Made by a program: the position numbers and the translations under genes. A DNA stretch of 64,000 nt, taken from contig CAJUGO010000006.1 in the NCBI GenBank assembly GCA_910585865.1, forward strand, positions 4,970-68,969, given 5' to 3'. The DNA comes from an uncultured Ruminococcus sp. (GTDB lineage Bacteria; Bacillota; Clostridia; Oscillospirales; Acutalibacteraceae). A model generated the notes under the pieces. It saw only the letters and a program-made list of their open reading frames with translations, made no database searches and was not told the DNA's origin. Positions 7,956-15,703 of this stretch are shown here, piece by piece. Each line of letters starts with the position of its first letter. The stretch's first letter is position 1.

Positions 7956-8822
7956 TTACTCCAAACCTTTTAATTCCTCAAGCTCTTTTCTGTCCACTTT
8001 TATATAACCGTCCTTGACCAGCTTGCACTGCTTGACTGCAAATGTCTTTGGTGCAACATCATCAGGAGTATTGTTAAGCTTTACTTTAAGTGTTCTTGCA
8101 ATAAGATTGTTTTCAACAACAAGTCCTCTTCCTTCCGGAGTATTTACAATTGCACCTATCTTCGGAGTTTTTCTAAGCAGATCAGTATATGCCTCCTGTT
8201 CATACTTAAGACAACACATAAGTCTTCCGCACGTTCCGGATATTTTAACCGGAGACAGTGAAAGTCCCTGTTCTTTTGCCATTTTTATTGATACAGGCTG
8301 AAATTCACCCATAAAGCTTGCACAGCAAAACGGTTTGCCGCATATACCGAGTCCTCCGAGCATTTTTGCCTCATCACGCACACCAATCTGACGAAGCTCT
8401 ATCCTCGTTCTGAAAACAGACGCAAGATCTTTTACCAGCGTACGGAAGTCTACTCTGCCGTCTGCTGTAAAATAGAACAGTATTTTGCTGTTGTCAAAAG
8501 TATATTCAACATTTACCAGTTTCATATCAAGATTATGCTGAATAATTTTTTGTTCACATATTTTATATGCTTCCTTTTCTCTGAGCTTGTTTTCTGCAAG
8601 ATGATTTAAATCCTCTTCCGTTGCAATCCTGATAAGAGGCTTAAGCGGATGAGCAAGCTCTCTTTCATCAACATTTTTGTTTGGAGTAGCAACCTCACCG
8701 CATTCAAGACCCCTTGCAGTTTCAACAATTACCATATCTCCTGTATTAAGTTTATTATCAAGCGGGTCAAAGTAGTACACCTTGCCTACTTCTTTAAATC
8801 TTACTCCGATTACCTCTGCCAT
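7956..8822 (-). CDS. ricT: RicT/YaaT, PSP1-domain regulatory iron-sulfur protein
   Basis: A 288-residue PSP1 C-terminal-domain protein. In Bacillus, RicT (YaaT) joins RicA and RicF in a complex with Fe-S clusters that helps RNase Y mature mRNAs and promotes sporulation and competence. The family start is MAEVIGVRFKEVGKVYYFDP. The conserved Cys set is seen at LGGLGICGKPFCCASF and GTCGRLMCCLKYE. I place the start at 8822 because of an AGGAGG site five bases before it; a longer reading to 8852 lacks one. It overlaps the holB end by 13 bases, matching the conserved holB-yaaT order. Confidence 0.93.
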   Translation of the reverse strand: MAEVIGVRFKEVGKVYYFDPLDNKLNTGDMVIVETARGLECGEVATPNKNVDERELAHPLKPLIRIATEEDLNHLAENKLREKEAYKICEQKIIQHNLDMKLVNVEYTFDNSKILFYFTADGRVDFRTLVKDLASVFRTRIELRQIGVRDEAKMLGGLGICGKPFCCASFMGEFQPVSIKMAKEQGLSLSPVKISGTCGRLMCCLKYEQEAYTDLLRKTPKIGAIVNTPEGRGLVVENNLIARTLKVKLNNTPDDVAPKTFAVKQCKLVKDGYIKVDRKELEELKGLE

Positions 8823-9673
8823 GAAATCCTCCTGTATTCTCCGCACAACCAAGTTGTGAGCAGATTTATGTTAATATTTTGTGTAATCTTTATTTTCGCA
8901 TTTTCCGTAATCTCAATCATTTGTATTATTCTTGCCTTTGTAAAGCGTGTTGCCAATGACTTTCCCAGCTCTGCGTCAAAAACTGCACCTACACCTGAAA
9001 CAGCCGCGAGTCCGTCACGAAAAATCAATTTTACTATGAGCAAAGTTTCATCTGCACTGTCCTTTTCCAACAGGACATTAAGCGCTTTAAGCAAATCATA
9101 TTCACGTGCAGACAAAATACCTTTAACAATACCCCTGGCATTTTCACAAGCTGTATCTGAAAATACATCATGCGTTTTAAGCCTGAGCACAACAGATCTT
9201 GAAAGAATTGTTGCAAGAAGCTTTTTGGAATTTTCACACAGCAGAATAAAAAGTACGTTTTGCGGCGGCTCCTCAAGCAGTTTTAAAAAAGCATTCTGCA
9301 CAATAGGAGACAGCCTGTTTTCCGCGTCCTCAAAAATATAAACCTTTGCCGCAGCTTCATTCGGCTTAATATATGCGTCTTTTGAAATTTCACGCATTTG
9401 GTCAATTGAATATGATTTTGACTTTTTTTCCGGATATGCATATTTTATGTCAGCATGAGCTGCATTAAATGCCTTACGGCATTGTCCGCACTGTCCGCAG
9501 GGGCGCTCGGTATCAATACACACCGCATACATAGACAAAAATTTTGCAAGCTCAAAAGATTTCGTTTTATCTTTGCTCTCTATAATGACAGCATGAGGTA
9601 TTCTGCCCTGAACATCAAGCGCGTTAAGCGTTTGTTTTGTATTTTCATCAAATTCAAATCCCTTAAAATTCAA
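8810..9673 (-). CDS. holB: DNA polymerase III delta-prime subunit
   Basis: A 287-residue clamp-loader subunit of the AAA+ fold. It carries a zinc-binding cluster, CGQCGQCRKAF, about 75 residues in, followed by SIDQMREI and a sensor-like region in ENRLSPIVQNAFLKLLEEPP, which is diagnostic for DnaX/HolB proteins. The P-loop is degenerate, as expected for delta-prime. I choose a TTG start at 9673 (giving LNFKGFEFDE) because a GGGGAGG site lies seven bases upstream. The longer reading to 9727 adds 18 residues with no homology and no binding site. The gene overlaps ricT by 13 bases. Confidence 0.9.
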   Translation of the reverse strand: MNFKGFEFDENTKQTLNALDVQGRIPHAVIIESKDKTKSFELAKFLSMYAVCIDTERPCGQCGQCRKAFNAAHADIKYAYPEKKSKSYSIDQMREISKDAYIKPNEAAAKVYIFEDAENRLSPIVQNAFLKLLEEPPQNVLFILLCENSKKLLATILSRSVVLRLKTHDVFSDTACENARGIVKGILSAREYDLLKALNVLLEKDSADETLLIVKLIFRDGLAAVSGVGAVFDAELGKSLATRFTKARIIQMIEITENAKIKITQNININLLTTWLCGEYRRISWQR

Positions 9674-9768
9674 CGCCGAACCTCCCCGCTGACATATTTC
9701 AGACTTGTGAGTGTATATACAATACACCCGATAGTAATTATATCATTAACGCACGATTTTTTCCACTG

Positions 9769-10239
9769 TTATTTTAAGGATACCGTGTTAGTTATAATTT
9801 CACCGTTTTCCGTTATATCAATGTAACCGTATGACGCATAATACCCGCGGCAAGAACCCGGATTAAGAATATACAGCCCGTCATCATAGGTACTTAACGG
9901 AATATGTGTATGTCCGAACAGTAAAATATCAGCCTCTTCCTGTCTCGCTGCGGACACTGCCTGGTAAATTCCCGTTTTAACATTATAAAGATGACCGTGT
10001 GTAATAAAAATCTTTTTTCCATTCACGTTAAGCGTCTCTGTAGACGGAAAAAAGCTGTTCCAGTCACAGTTGCCACGCACCCCTGTTATCATTTTATCTT
10101 TTATATTGTCTTTAAGGTATTGCAGCTGATTATCACCGTCGCCGCAATGTATTATTATTTCCGCCTTCGGCTGTGCATTTACCGCACGGATAAGACTGTT
10201 CAGATCACCGTGCGTATCAGAGACTACTAAAATACGCAT
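9769..10239 (-). CDS. YfcE/MJ0936-family metallophosphoesterase
   Basis: A 156-residue calcineurin-like phosphodiesterase. All metal-binding motifs are visible: VVSDTHGD at the N-terminus, IIHCGDGD, GVRGNCDWN, FITHGH and FGHTHIP. The length fits the small YfcE group (about 155-185). These enzymes hydrolyse phosphodiesters in vitro, but physiological substrates are mostly unknown. It is divergent from the three small genes starting at 10300 and lies upstream of holB on the same strand with a gap of about 95 bases, so it may be separately transcribed. The start ATG has a GGAG site 11 bases before. Confidence 0.9.
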   Translation of the reverse strand: MRILVVSDTHGDLNSLIRAVNAQPKAEIIIHCGDGDNQLQYLKDNIKDKMITGVRGNCDWNSFFPSTETLNVNGKKIFITHGHLYNVKTGIYQAVSAARQEEADILLFGHTHIPLSTYDDGLYILNPGSCRGYYASYGYIDITENGEIITNTVSLK

Positions 10240-10299
10240 ATTATTAAATACTCCGTTCTAAAAATTAAATAAGTGCATAGAATGTGTTGAGGTGTTAGT

Positions 10300-10533
10300 A
10301 TGGCTGATAAAAATATTAATAAAATGCTGAATGAATTGTCAGGAAAACTGGGAATATCAGAGCAGCAAATTGAAAATGCCGCCAAAAACGGTGACATCAA
10401 AAATATGTTAAAAAATGCAGATGAAAAACAAACAAAGCAGATTGAGGAAATTTTAAGCGACCCGAAAAAGGCACAAAAGCTGCTTGAAAGCCCGCAGGCA
10501 CAAGCGCTTTTAAAGCTGTTTGGCGGAGAATAA
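10300..10533 (+). CDS. Small helical protein of unknown function (first of three)
   Basis: A 77-residue hydrophilic, Lys/Gln-rich protein, predicted almost wholly alpha-helical (KMLNELSGKLGISEQQIENA, then DPKKAQKLLESPQAQALLKL). The start has a GAGGTG site. It is followed after three bases by a second small gene whose N-terminus resembles its C-terminal half (SDPKKAQKLLESPQA against SNPEALKQVQSLGEQLGL). I do not recognise a named family; similar small helical proteins occur in Oscillospiraceae genomes, as I recall. No signal peptide or membrane segment is present. Function is unknown; it probably acts with the next two genes. Confidence 0.7.
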   Translation: MADKNINKMLNELSGKLGISEQQIENAAKNGDIKNMLKNADEKQTKQIEEILSDPKKAQKLLESPQAQALLKLFGGE

Positions 10534-10536
10534 ATT

Positions 10537-10890
10537 ATGTCCGAGCTGCAAGATAAACTAAATCAGATTCTGAGCAATCCCGAGGCTTTAAAACAAGTGC
10601 AAAGCCTTGGGGAACAGCTTGGTCTGTCAAAAAAATCCGAGCCTCCTCAGCCCTCACCCAAAGCCGAAATGCAGATTCCAAACAATCTTATGGGCGATGA
10701 TATGCTCAAAACCATAGCACGTATTGCGCCGCTGATGAGTTCCGTTAAAGGAGACGACAACACAACCCGTTTGCTTAATTCGCTTCGGCCGTTTCTTTCC
10801 GGAGAAAAGCAAAATAAGCTGGATCAAGCAGAAAAAATGCTTAAAATCTTAAAAATCATGCCGCTGCTCAAAGACAGCGGTCTGTTTTGA
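10537..10890 (+). CDS. Helical protein of unknown function (second of three)
   Basis: A 117-residue soluble protein. An N-terminal helix (DKLNQILSNPEALKQVQSLG) is followed by a Pro-rich spacer (SEPPQPSPKAEMQIP) and a C-terminal helical domain (DDMLKTIARIAPLMSSVKGD through LKILKIMPLLKDSGLF). It starts three bases after the first gene's stop. The repeated theme of short amphipathic helices ending in LxxLF/LLKLF suggests membrane or protein binding. No enzyme motif. I do not recognise the family beyond its being conserved-hypothetical in style. Confidence 0.68.
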   Translation: MSELQDKLNQILSNPEALKQVQSLGEQLGLSKKSEPPQPSPKAEMQIPNNLMGDDMLKTIARIAPLMSSVKGDDNTTRLLNSLRPFLSGEKQNKLDQAEKMLKILKIMPLLKDSGLF

Positions 10891-10904
10891 CAAGGGGTGA
10901 CAAC

Positions 10905-11210
10905 ATGCCAAGTTTTGAAGAGGAAGCCTTTACAAGAGCTCAGCAAATGCACAGGCGCCCGCCGTATCGCAGAGAAGCAACTCAAAACAAAGATGTTCCG
11001 CAGGCGGAAAAAAACAATATAAACGAAGATACCTTAAAAGATGAAAAAAGCAAAAGCGAACCGGCAGGCACAAATAACAGGCATGAAAGCCTGCTTGACA
11101 TTATGTTTAAAAACAAAGAACAAAGCTTAATATTACTGCTTATAATACTGCTGATGGAGGAAAATACCGAACCGTCGTTACTTCTTGCATTAATGTATCT
11201 TCTGCTCTGA
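10905..11210 (+). CDS. Basic protein with C-terminal hydrophobic anchor (third of three)
   Basis: A 101-residue protein. A charged N-terminal part (EEEAFTRAQQMHRRPPYRRE and a Lys/Glu-rich linker) leads to two short Leu-rich hydrophobic stretches at the very C-terminus (SLILLLIILLMEE and PSLLLALMYLLL), which suggests a tail anchor or helical hairpin. I take the ATG at 10905 with its AAGGGGTG site rather than the upstream TTG. Its stop codon abuts the proA stop with no intervening base, so the two genes converge without room for a terminator. Function is unknown; it may tether the two upstream proteins to the membrane. Confidence 0.68.
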   Translation: MPSFEEEAFTRAQQMHRRPPYRREATQNKDVPQAEKNNINEDTLKDEKSKSEPAGTNNRHESLLDIMFKNKEQSLILLLIILLMEENTEPSLLLALMYLLL

Positions 11211-12455
11211 TTATCTTATCTGTCCGCACCCTTTGATAATATACTTGGAACTTGTAAGTTCGTTAAGTCCCATAGGACCTCTTGCATGCAGTTTTTGGGT
11301 TGAAATTCCTATTTCTGCGCCAAGCCCAAATTCACCTCCGTCTGTAAACCGTGTGGACGCATTTACATAAACAGCAGCAGAATCAACCCTTGATGAAAAC
11401 TCATTTGCACTGTTGTAGTCATTCGTAACTATACATTCGCTGTGTCCCGTGCTGTATTTTGCAATGTGAGAAATTGCATTATCAAGATCATCAACTACCT
11501 TAACAGCAAGGATATAATCCAAAAATTCAACGCTGTAGTCTTCCTCAGTGGCAGGAACAACACTGTTGCCCAAGATTTTTCTTGTAACTTCACAGCCGCG
11601 TATTTCCACGGATTTTTTATCAAGCTCTGCCTTAATTGCCGGCAGAGCTTCTGCTGCTATATCTTTGTGTACAAGCACGGTCTCAATTGCATTGCACACA
11701 GACGGGCGGGAAGTCTTTGCATTAAAGACAATATTTTTCGCCATTTCAACATCTGCACTTTTGTCAATGTAAACATGACAATTACCGACGCCTGTTTCAA
11801 TTACAGGTACCTTTGCATTATTTACAACGCTTTTAATAAGTCCTGTTCCGCCCCTTGGGATTAAAACATCAAGATAATCAGAAAGCTGCATAAGCTCGGT
11901 AGCACTTTCACGGGATGTATCCTCAACCAATGCTATGCAGTCGCGCGGAAAGCCTGCTTCTTCAATTGCAGTTCTCATAATACGGGCAACAGCCTTGTTT
12001 GAGTTTATAGCTTCTTTGCCGCCTCTTAAAATCACAGCGCTGCCTGCCTTAAGGCACAATGCTGCCGCATCAGAGGTAACGTTAGGACGAGCCTCATATA
12101 TTATACCTATAACACCCATTGGAACAGTAACCTTTTCAATTTGCAAACCGTTTTTAAGCGTTTTTCCGTCAAGAATTTTTCCAATCGGATCGGGCAAAGC
12201 CGCTACCTGCTCAACTCCGGCGGCCATATCGTTTATTCTTTCCTCGCTCAGTTTCAGTCTGTCAAGCAAAGAATTTGTAAGTCCCGCTTTTTTTCCGTTT
12301 TCAATATCAATATTGTTTGCTTCTATTATTTCTCTGCTGTTGTTGCGCAGAGCATCTGCAATCAACTTCAAGGCAACATTCTTTTTTGCTCCTGCCGTCA
12401 TAAGAAATCTTGACGCAGCCTTTGCATTTGCACCCATAATCTCAAGATTTGTCAT
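11211..12455 (-). CDS. proA: Gamma-glutamyl phosphate reductase
   Basis: A 414-residue NADPH-dependent enzyme of the aldehyde dehydrogenase fold, the second step of proline synthesis, making glutamate-5-semialdehyde. Recognisable motifs are VPMGVIGIIYEARPNVTSDA, LKAGSAVILRGGKEA, VPVIETGVGNCHVYID, NAKTSRPSVCNAIETVLVH (the catalytic Cys) and FTDGGEFGLGAEIGIST near the C-terminus. The length is standard. It is 18 bases downstream of proB on the same strand, forming the usual proBA operon. Its 3' end abuts that of the small gene at 10905-11210. Confidence 0.97.
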   Translation of the reverse strand: MTNLEIMGANAKAASRFLMTAGAKKNVALKLIADALRNNSREIIEANNIDIENGKKAGLTNSLLDRLKLSEERINDMAAGVEQVAALPDPIGKILDGKTLKNGLQIEKVTVPMGVIGIIYEARPNVTSDAAALCLKAGSAVILRGGKEAINSNKAVARIMRTAIEEAGFPRDCIALVEDTSRESATELMQLSDYLDVLIPRGGTGLIKSVVNNAKVPVIETGVGNCHVYIDKSADVEMAKNIVFNAKTSRPSVCNAIETVLVHKDIAAEALPAIKAELDKKSVEIRGCEVTRKILGNSVVPATEEDYSVEFLDYILAVKVVDDLDNAISHIAKYSTGHSECIVTNDYNSANEFSSRVDSAAVYVNASTRFTDGGEFGLGAEIGISTQKLHARGPMGLNELTSSKYIIKGCGQIR

Positions 12456-12473
12456 AATAATTCCTCCCTAATA

Positions 12474-13259
12474 CTATTTTACTGCCGTAAACTTTGTTCC
12501 GATATTATTTCCGTCAAATATTTCATATAAATTTTCAGGTTTTTCACCGCTTATAACAAAAACTTCAACACCGCGTTTTGTTGCATAATCAGCAGCCTGA
12601 AGCTTTGTAATCATTCCGCCTGTTCCTCTGTTTGAACCTGTACCCGCCGCCATATCAAGAATGTCAGAATTAATTTTCTCAACAACTGCAATCTTTTCGG
12701 CATTCGGATTTGTGCGGGGATTTGAATCGTAAAGTCCGTCAATATCTGTCAAAATAATAAGCCTGTCTGCGCTTACCAGTCCTGCTACAATTGCAGAAAG
12801 CATATCATTATCACCAAAATTATTGCCCTCAAGCTCATCTATGGCAACGGTGTCATTCTCGTTAATAACCGGTATTATGTTCATACTAAGCAGCTCGTCA
12901 ATAGTGTTTATTACATTCTGCCTTTTCTGATCTGTTTCAACTGCATAGCGTGTCAGAAGTATCTGAGCAACAGAATGATTGTATTCTCCAAACAATTTAT
13001 CGTACATAAACATAAGCTCACACTGCCCTATTGCCGCCAGAGCTTGCTTCTTTTTCGTTTGGACAGGACGTTTTGCCAGTCCTGTTTTGCCCATACCAAC
13101 GCCTATTGCACCTGATGAAACAAGCATAATCTGTTCTCCGCTGTTTTGAAGATCCGATAATACTTTGCACAGCGCTTCAATTCTTCTGTAATTTATTTTA
13201 CCGTTTTCATATGTAAGAGTCGATGTTCCAACCTTAACCACGGTACGCTTATTTTTCAT
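12474..13259 (-). CDS. proB: Glutamate 5-kinase, short form without PUA domain
   Basis: A 261-residue amino-acid-kinase-fold enzyme that phosphorylates glutamate with ATP, committing it to proline. Motifs seen are VVKVGTSTLTYENGKI, LVSSGAIGVGMG, PVINENDTVAIDE and FGDNDMLSAIVAGLVSADRLIILTDIDGLY. The C-terminal PUA domain present in E. coli ProB (367 residues) is absent, as in several Firmicutes. I choose the ATG at 13259; the upstream GTG at 13268 overlaps the AGGTG ribosome binding site. In other species ProB is feedback-inhibited by proline; that cannot be judged here. Confidence 0.95.
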   Translation of the reverse strand: MKNKRTVVKVGTSTLTYENGKINYRRIEALCKVLSDLQNSGEQIMLVSSGAIGVGMGKTGLAKRPVQTKKKQALAAIGQCELMFMYDKLFGEYNHSVAQILLTRYAVETDQKRQNVINTIDELLSMNIIPVINENDTVAIDELEGNNFGDNDMLSAIVAGLVSADRLIILTDIDGLYDSNPRTNPNAEKIAVVEKINSDILDMAAGTGSNRGTGGMITKLQAADYATKRGVEVFVISGEKPENLYEIFDGNNIGTKFTAVK

Positions 13260-13443
13260 AATCCACACCTGTTTTCAAATTTATACTAAATCTCCGTATA
13301 AAAATTTTACGTTCTTTTTTGCTGAGATTACAATTATATTAATTATATCACATTACACGTCAAAATTACAAGTTTTATAAAGTTAAATATTAGTTTTCCC
13401 TTAAAAATATTGTTTTACTTGATTTTGTCAAATACATTTAAAA

Positions 13444-13473
13444 ACCGCCGTGCATTAGCATATACACAGCGGT
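13444..13473 (-). terminator. Terminator after the shikimate kinase-like gene
   Basis: ACCGCCGTG (13444-13452) pairs with CACAGCGGT (13465-13473) with one mismatch. On the minus strand a T-rich tail follows. It lies 11 bases after the stop of the pyk-kinase operon. Confidence 0.65.
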
Positions 13474-13483
13474 CTACGATTAT

Positions 13484-13984
13484 TCACTTTATTCCAAGCT
13501 TTTCTATAATAAGTTCAATGGTGTTTTCAATACTTCCGCTTGAAAATTCAACAGTAATGTCAGAATATTTTTTATAGAGCGGATAACGCTTTACATAAAC
13601 ATCGTCAAGTGTTTCACCCTTATCAAAAGCAATTCCCCTTGTTTTGATATTTGTAACGCGGTGTTTAATTTCACTAAGCGGAACATCAATAAACACAACT
13701 CTTCCGCTTACTTTAAGATTCTTCATTGCACTGTCACTCATTACCATTGACCCGCCGGTGGCAATAACCGTACTTTCACATCTCAGCTCTTTTCCTGTCT
13801 TTTCCTCAAGCTTTAAAAATTCACCAAGTCCATCCTGATCAAGTATTTTTTGAAGCGGCTTGCCTGCCATACGGCTTATAATGAGATCAGTATCAACAAA
13901 AGAATATCCTAACGCTTTTGCCAGCAGTACACCTACTGTACTCTTTCCCGAGCCGGGCATACCTATTAAAACAATATTTTCCAT
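13484..13984 (-). CDS. Shikimate kinase-like P-loop kinase
   Basis: A 166-residue small-molecule kinase. Walker A is GMPGSGKST, the shikimate-type DTD is VDTDLII, the core motif is TVIATGGSMV (GGS where true shikimate kinases have GGG), and the lid/adenine region contains KTRGIAFDKG and RYPLYKKYSD. In classical AroK the motif GExxFRxxE supplies an Arg that binds shikimate; the matching place reads GLGEFLKLEE with no Arg. The fold is certain, but the substrate may not be shikimate. No other aro gene is nearby. The gene starts one base after the pyk stop and is co-transcribed with it. Confidence 0.75.
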   Translation of the reverse strand: MENIVLIGMPGSGKSTVGVLLAKALGYSFVDTDLIISRMAGKPLQKILDQDGLGEFLKLEEKTGKELRCESTVIATGGSMVMSDSAMKNLKVSGRVVFIDVPLSEIKHRVTNIKTRGIAFDKGETLDDVYVKRYPLYKKYSDITVEFSSGSIENTIELIIEKLGIK

Positions 13985-13985
13985 A

Positions 13986-15431
13986 TCAAAGTATCCTTAT
14001 ATTAAGCGAGTCCGTACTGGAGGTAGGAATAGTTTTATTTGACGAAAGCACAACAACAGTATCGCCTTTATGAACAAGCCCCGTGCTGAGTGCCTTCTCC
14101 ATAGCCTGCCTGGTAATAGAATCCGAGGTTCTCTTTTCTTCACCCATCAGCGCAGAAACGCCCCAGTTGAGACAAAGTTTTCTGCACACAAGCTGAGAGG
14201 TAACAACTGCAATAACAGGAACTTCGGGTCTGAAATGCACCATTGCTCTTGCAACCTTTCCCGTTGCACTTTCAACAATTATAGCTTTTGCACCGACACG
14301 GTCAGCAATATCTTTTGCCGCACTGCAGATACTCCCTCTGATGACATTGCTGTCTTTCATTCCGTGATCTTCAATGTATTCATGAAGCGCCGTAAACTCA
14401 CCGTTTTTTTCTGCCTCAGAGCAAATTGCCGCAAGAGCCCTGACACTTTCCACAGGATATCTTCCGGCAGCTGATTCGGCAGAAAGCATTACTGCGCTTG
14501 TACCGTCGTAAACAGCATTTGCAACATCGCTGATTTCAGCACGGGTAGGACGCGGAGAAGTTGTCATACTCTCAAGCATTTGGGTCGCTGTAATAACATA
14601 TTTTCCCCTTGAAACACATTTTCTTATTAACAATTTTTGAATTTCGGGCAGTTTTATAAATGGAATTTCAACACCCATATCACCGCGCGCCACCATAATG
14701 CCATCGGCATAGTCCATAATATTATCCATATCATCAACGCCGCTCTGGTTTTCAATTTTTGCAATTATTTCAACATATTCATATCCGAGACTGTCAATAA
14801 AATCACGGAGTGTTCTTACATCCTCATGGTTGCGCACAAATGAAGCTGCAACAAAATTTGCTCCGTGCGTAAGTCCAAATTCAATATCCTTTCTGTCCTG
14901 TGCACTGACATAAGGCATATTAATATGATAACCGGGAATATTTATACTTTTGCGGTTTTTGAGAATGCCGCCTTTGTTTACCGTGCAGATAATCTTTTCA
15001 CTTGTTACTTCCTTAACTACCAGTGAAATTATTCCGTCGTCAAGCAGCAGTTCCCTGCCGATTGCCCTTTCTCCCTCATTAAAGAACAAATCGACAAGTT
15101 TTGGAAAGGAAATTGAAGTACCGTTTTCATCCCCCTCGGCATTCTGTTCCTTACAAAGTGCAAAGGACGCTCCTTCCACAAGCTTTGCGCTTCCGTCCTT
15201 AAATGTTCCCACTCTTACCTCAGGACCTTTTGTATCAAGCAAAATTGCAACATTTTTACCGCTTTCCTTAATTGCCTCCTTAAGAACTGCAAATGTTACA
15301 TCAAGATCTTCATATGTGCCGTGGGACATATTAATGCGTGCAACATTCATTCCCGCATCAATCATTTTAAGCAAAGTTTCTTTAGTATTACAAGCCGGAC
15401 CGATTGTACATACAATTTTAGTTTTTCTCAT
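13986..15431 (-). CDS. pyk: Pyruvate kinase
   Basis: A 481-residue glycolytic enzyme (phosphoenolpyruvate + ADP to pyruvate + ATP). Motifs seen are KIVCTIGPACNT, MNVARINMSHGTYED, LDTKGPEVRVG, the active-site segment IIAKIENQSGVDDMD, MVARGDMGVEIP and VITATQMLESM. The C-terminal effector domain (from about residue 345) is present without an extra PEP-utiliser domain. I use the ATG at 15431, preceded by AAGGAAGGAG; the longer reading to 15470 has no site. A promoter TTGAAA-17-TATAAT lies upstream. The shikimate kinase-like gene follows in the same transcript. Confidence 0.97.
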   Translation of the reverse strand: MRKTKIVCTIGPACNTKETLLKMIDAGMNVARINMSHGTYEDLDVTFAVLKEAIKESGKNVAILLDTKGPEVRVGTFKDGSAKLVEGASFALCKEQNAEGDENGTSISFPKLVDLFFNEGERAIGRELLLDDGIISLVVKEVTSEKIICTVNKGGILKNRKSINIPGYHINMPYVSAQDRKDIEFGLTHGANFVAASFVRNHEDVRTLRDFIDSLGYEYVEIIAKIENQSGVDDMDNIMDYADGIMVARGDMGVEIPFIKLPEIQKLLIRKCVSRGKYVITATQMLESMTTSPRPTRAEISDVANAVYDGTSAVMLSAESAAGRYPVESVRALAAICSEAEKNGEFTALHEYIEDHGMKDSNVIRGSICSAAKDIADRVGAKAIIVESATGKVARAMVHFRPEVPVIAVVTSQLVCRKLCLNWGVSALMGEEKRTSDSITRQAMEKALSTGLVHKGDTVVVLSSNKTIPTSSTDSLNIRIL

Positions 15432-15510
15432 ATAACCGCTCCTTCCTTTTACAGTGCAATAAATATACACTTAAAATTAACTTATGAGATAAATCTATTT
15501 TTGCCATTTT

Positions 15511-15539
15511 ATTATATATTATATAATCTATATTTTCAA
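15511..15539 (-). promoter_or_regulatory. Sigma-A promoter of pyk
   Basis: On the minus strand: TTGAAA (15539-15534), a 17-base spacer, TATAAT (15516-15511). The leader to the pyk ATG would be about 75 bases. Confidence 0.55.
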
Positions 15540-15703
15540 TTGCTGTTTTGTAAAAAAAGGAAAAAGACATTTTTAAATAATTACCCTGACTGTCTGCCTC
15601 AATTTCCCTCAAATTAAAAATTTCTGCCGCAAGATATTAAGCGCATTAAATATTTTGCACTTTTGTTCTGCGGCAGACATGAAACTTTTATTTATTAAAT
15701 CAA

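Noticed and set aside
9674..9727. Longer holB start
   Set aside because: The added 18 residues have no homology, and the ribosome binding site fits the TTG at 9673.
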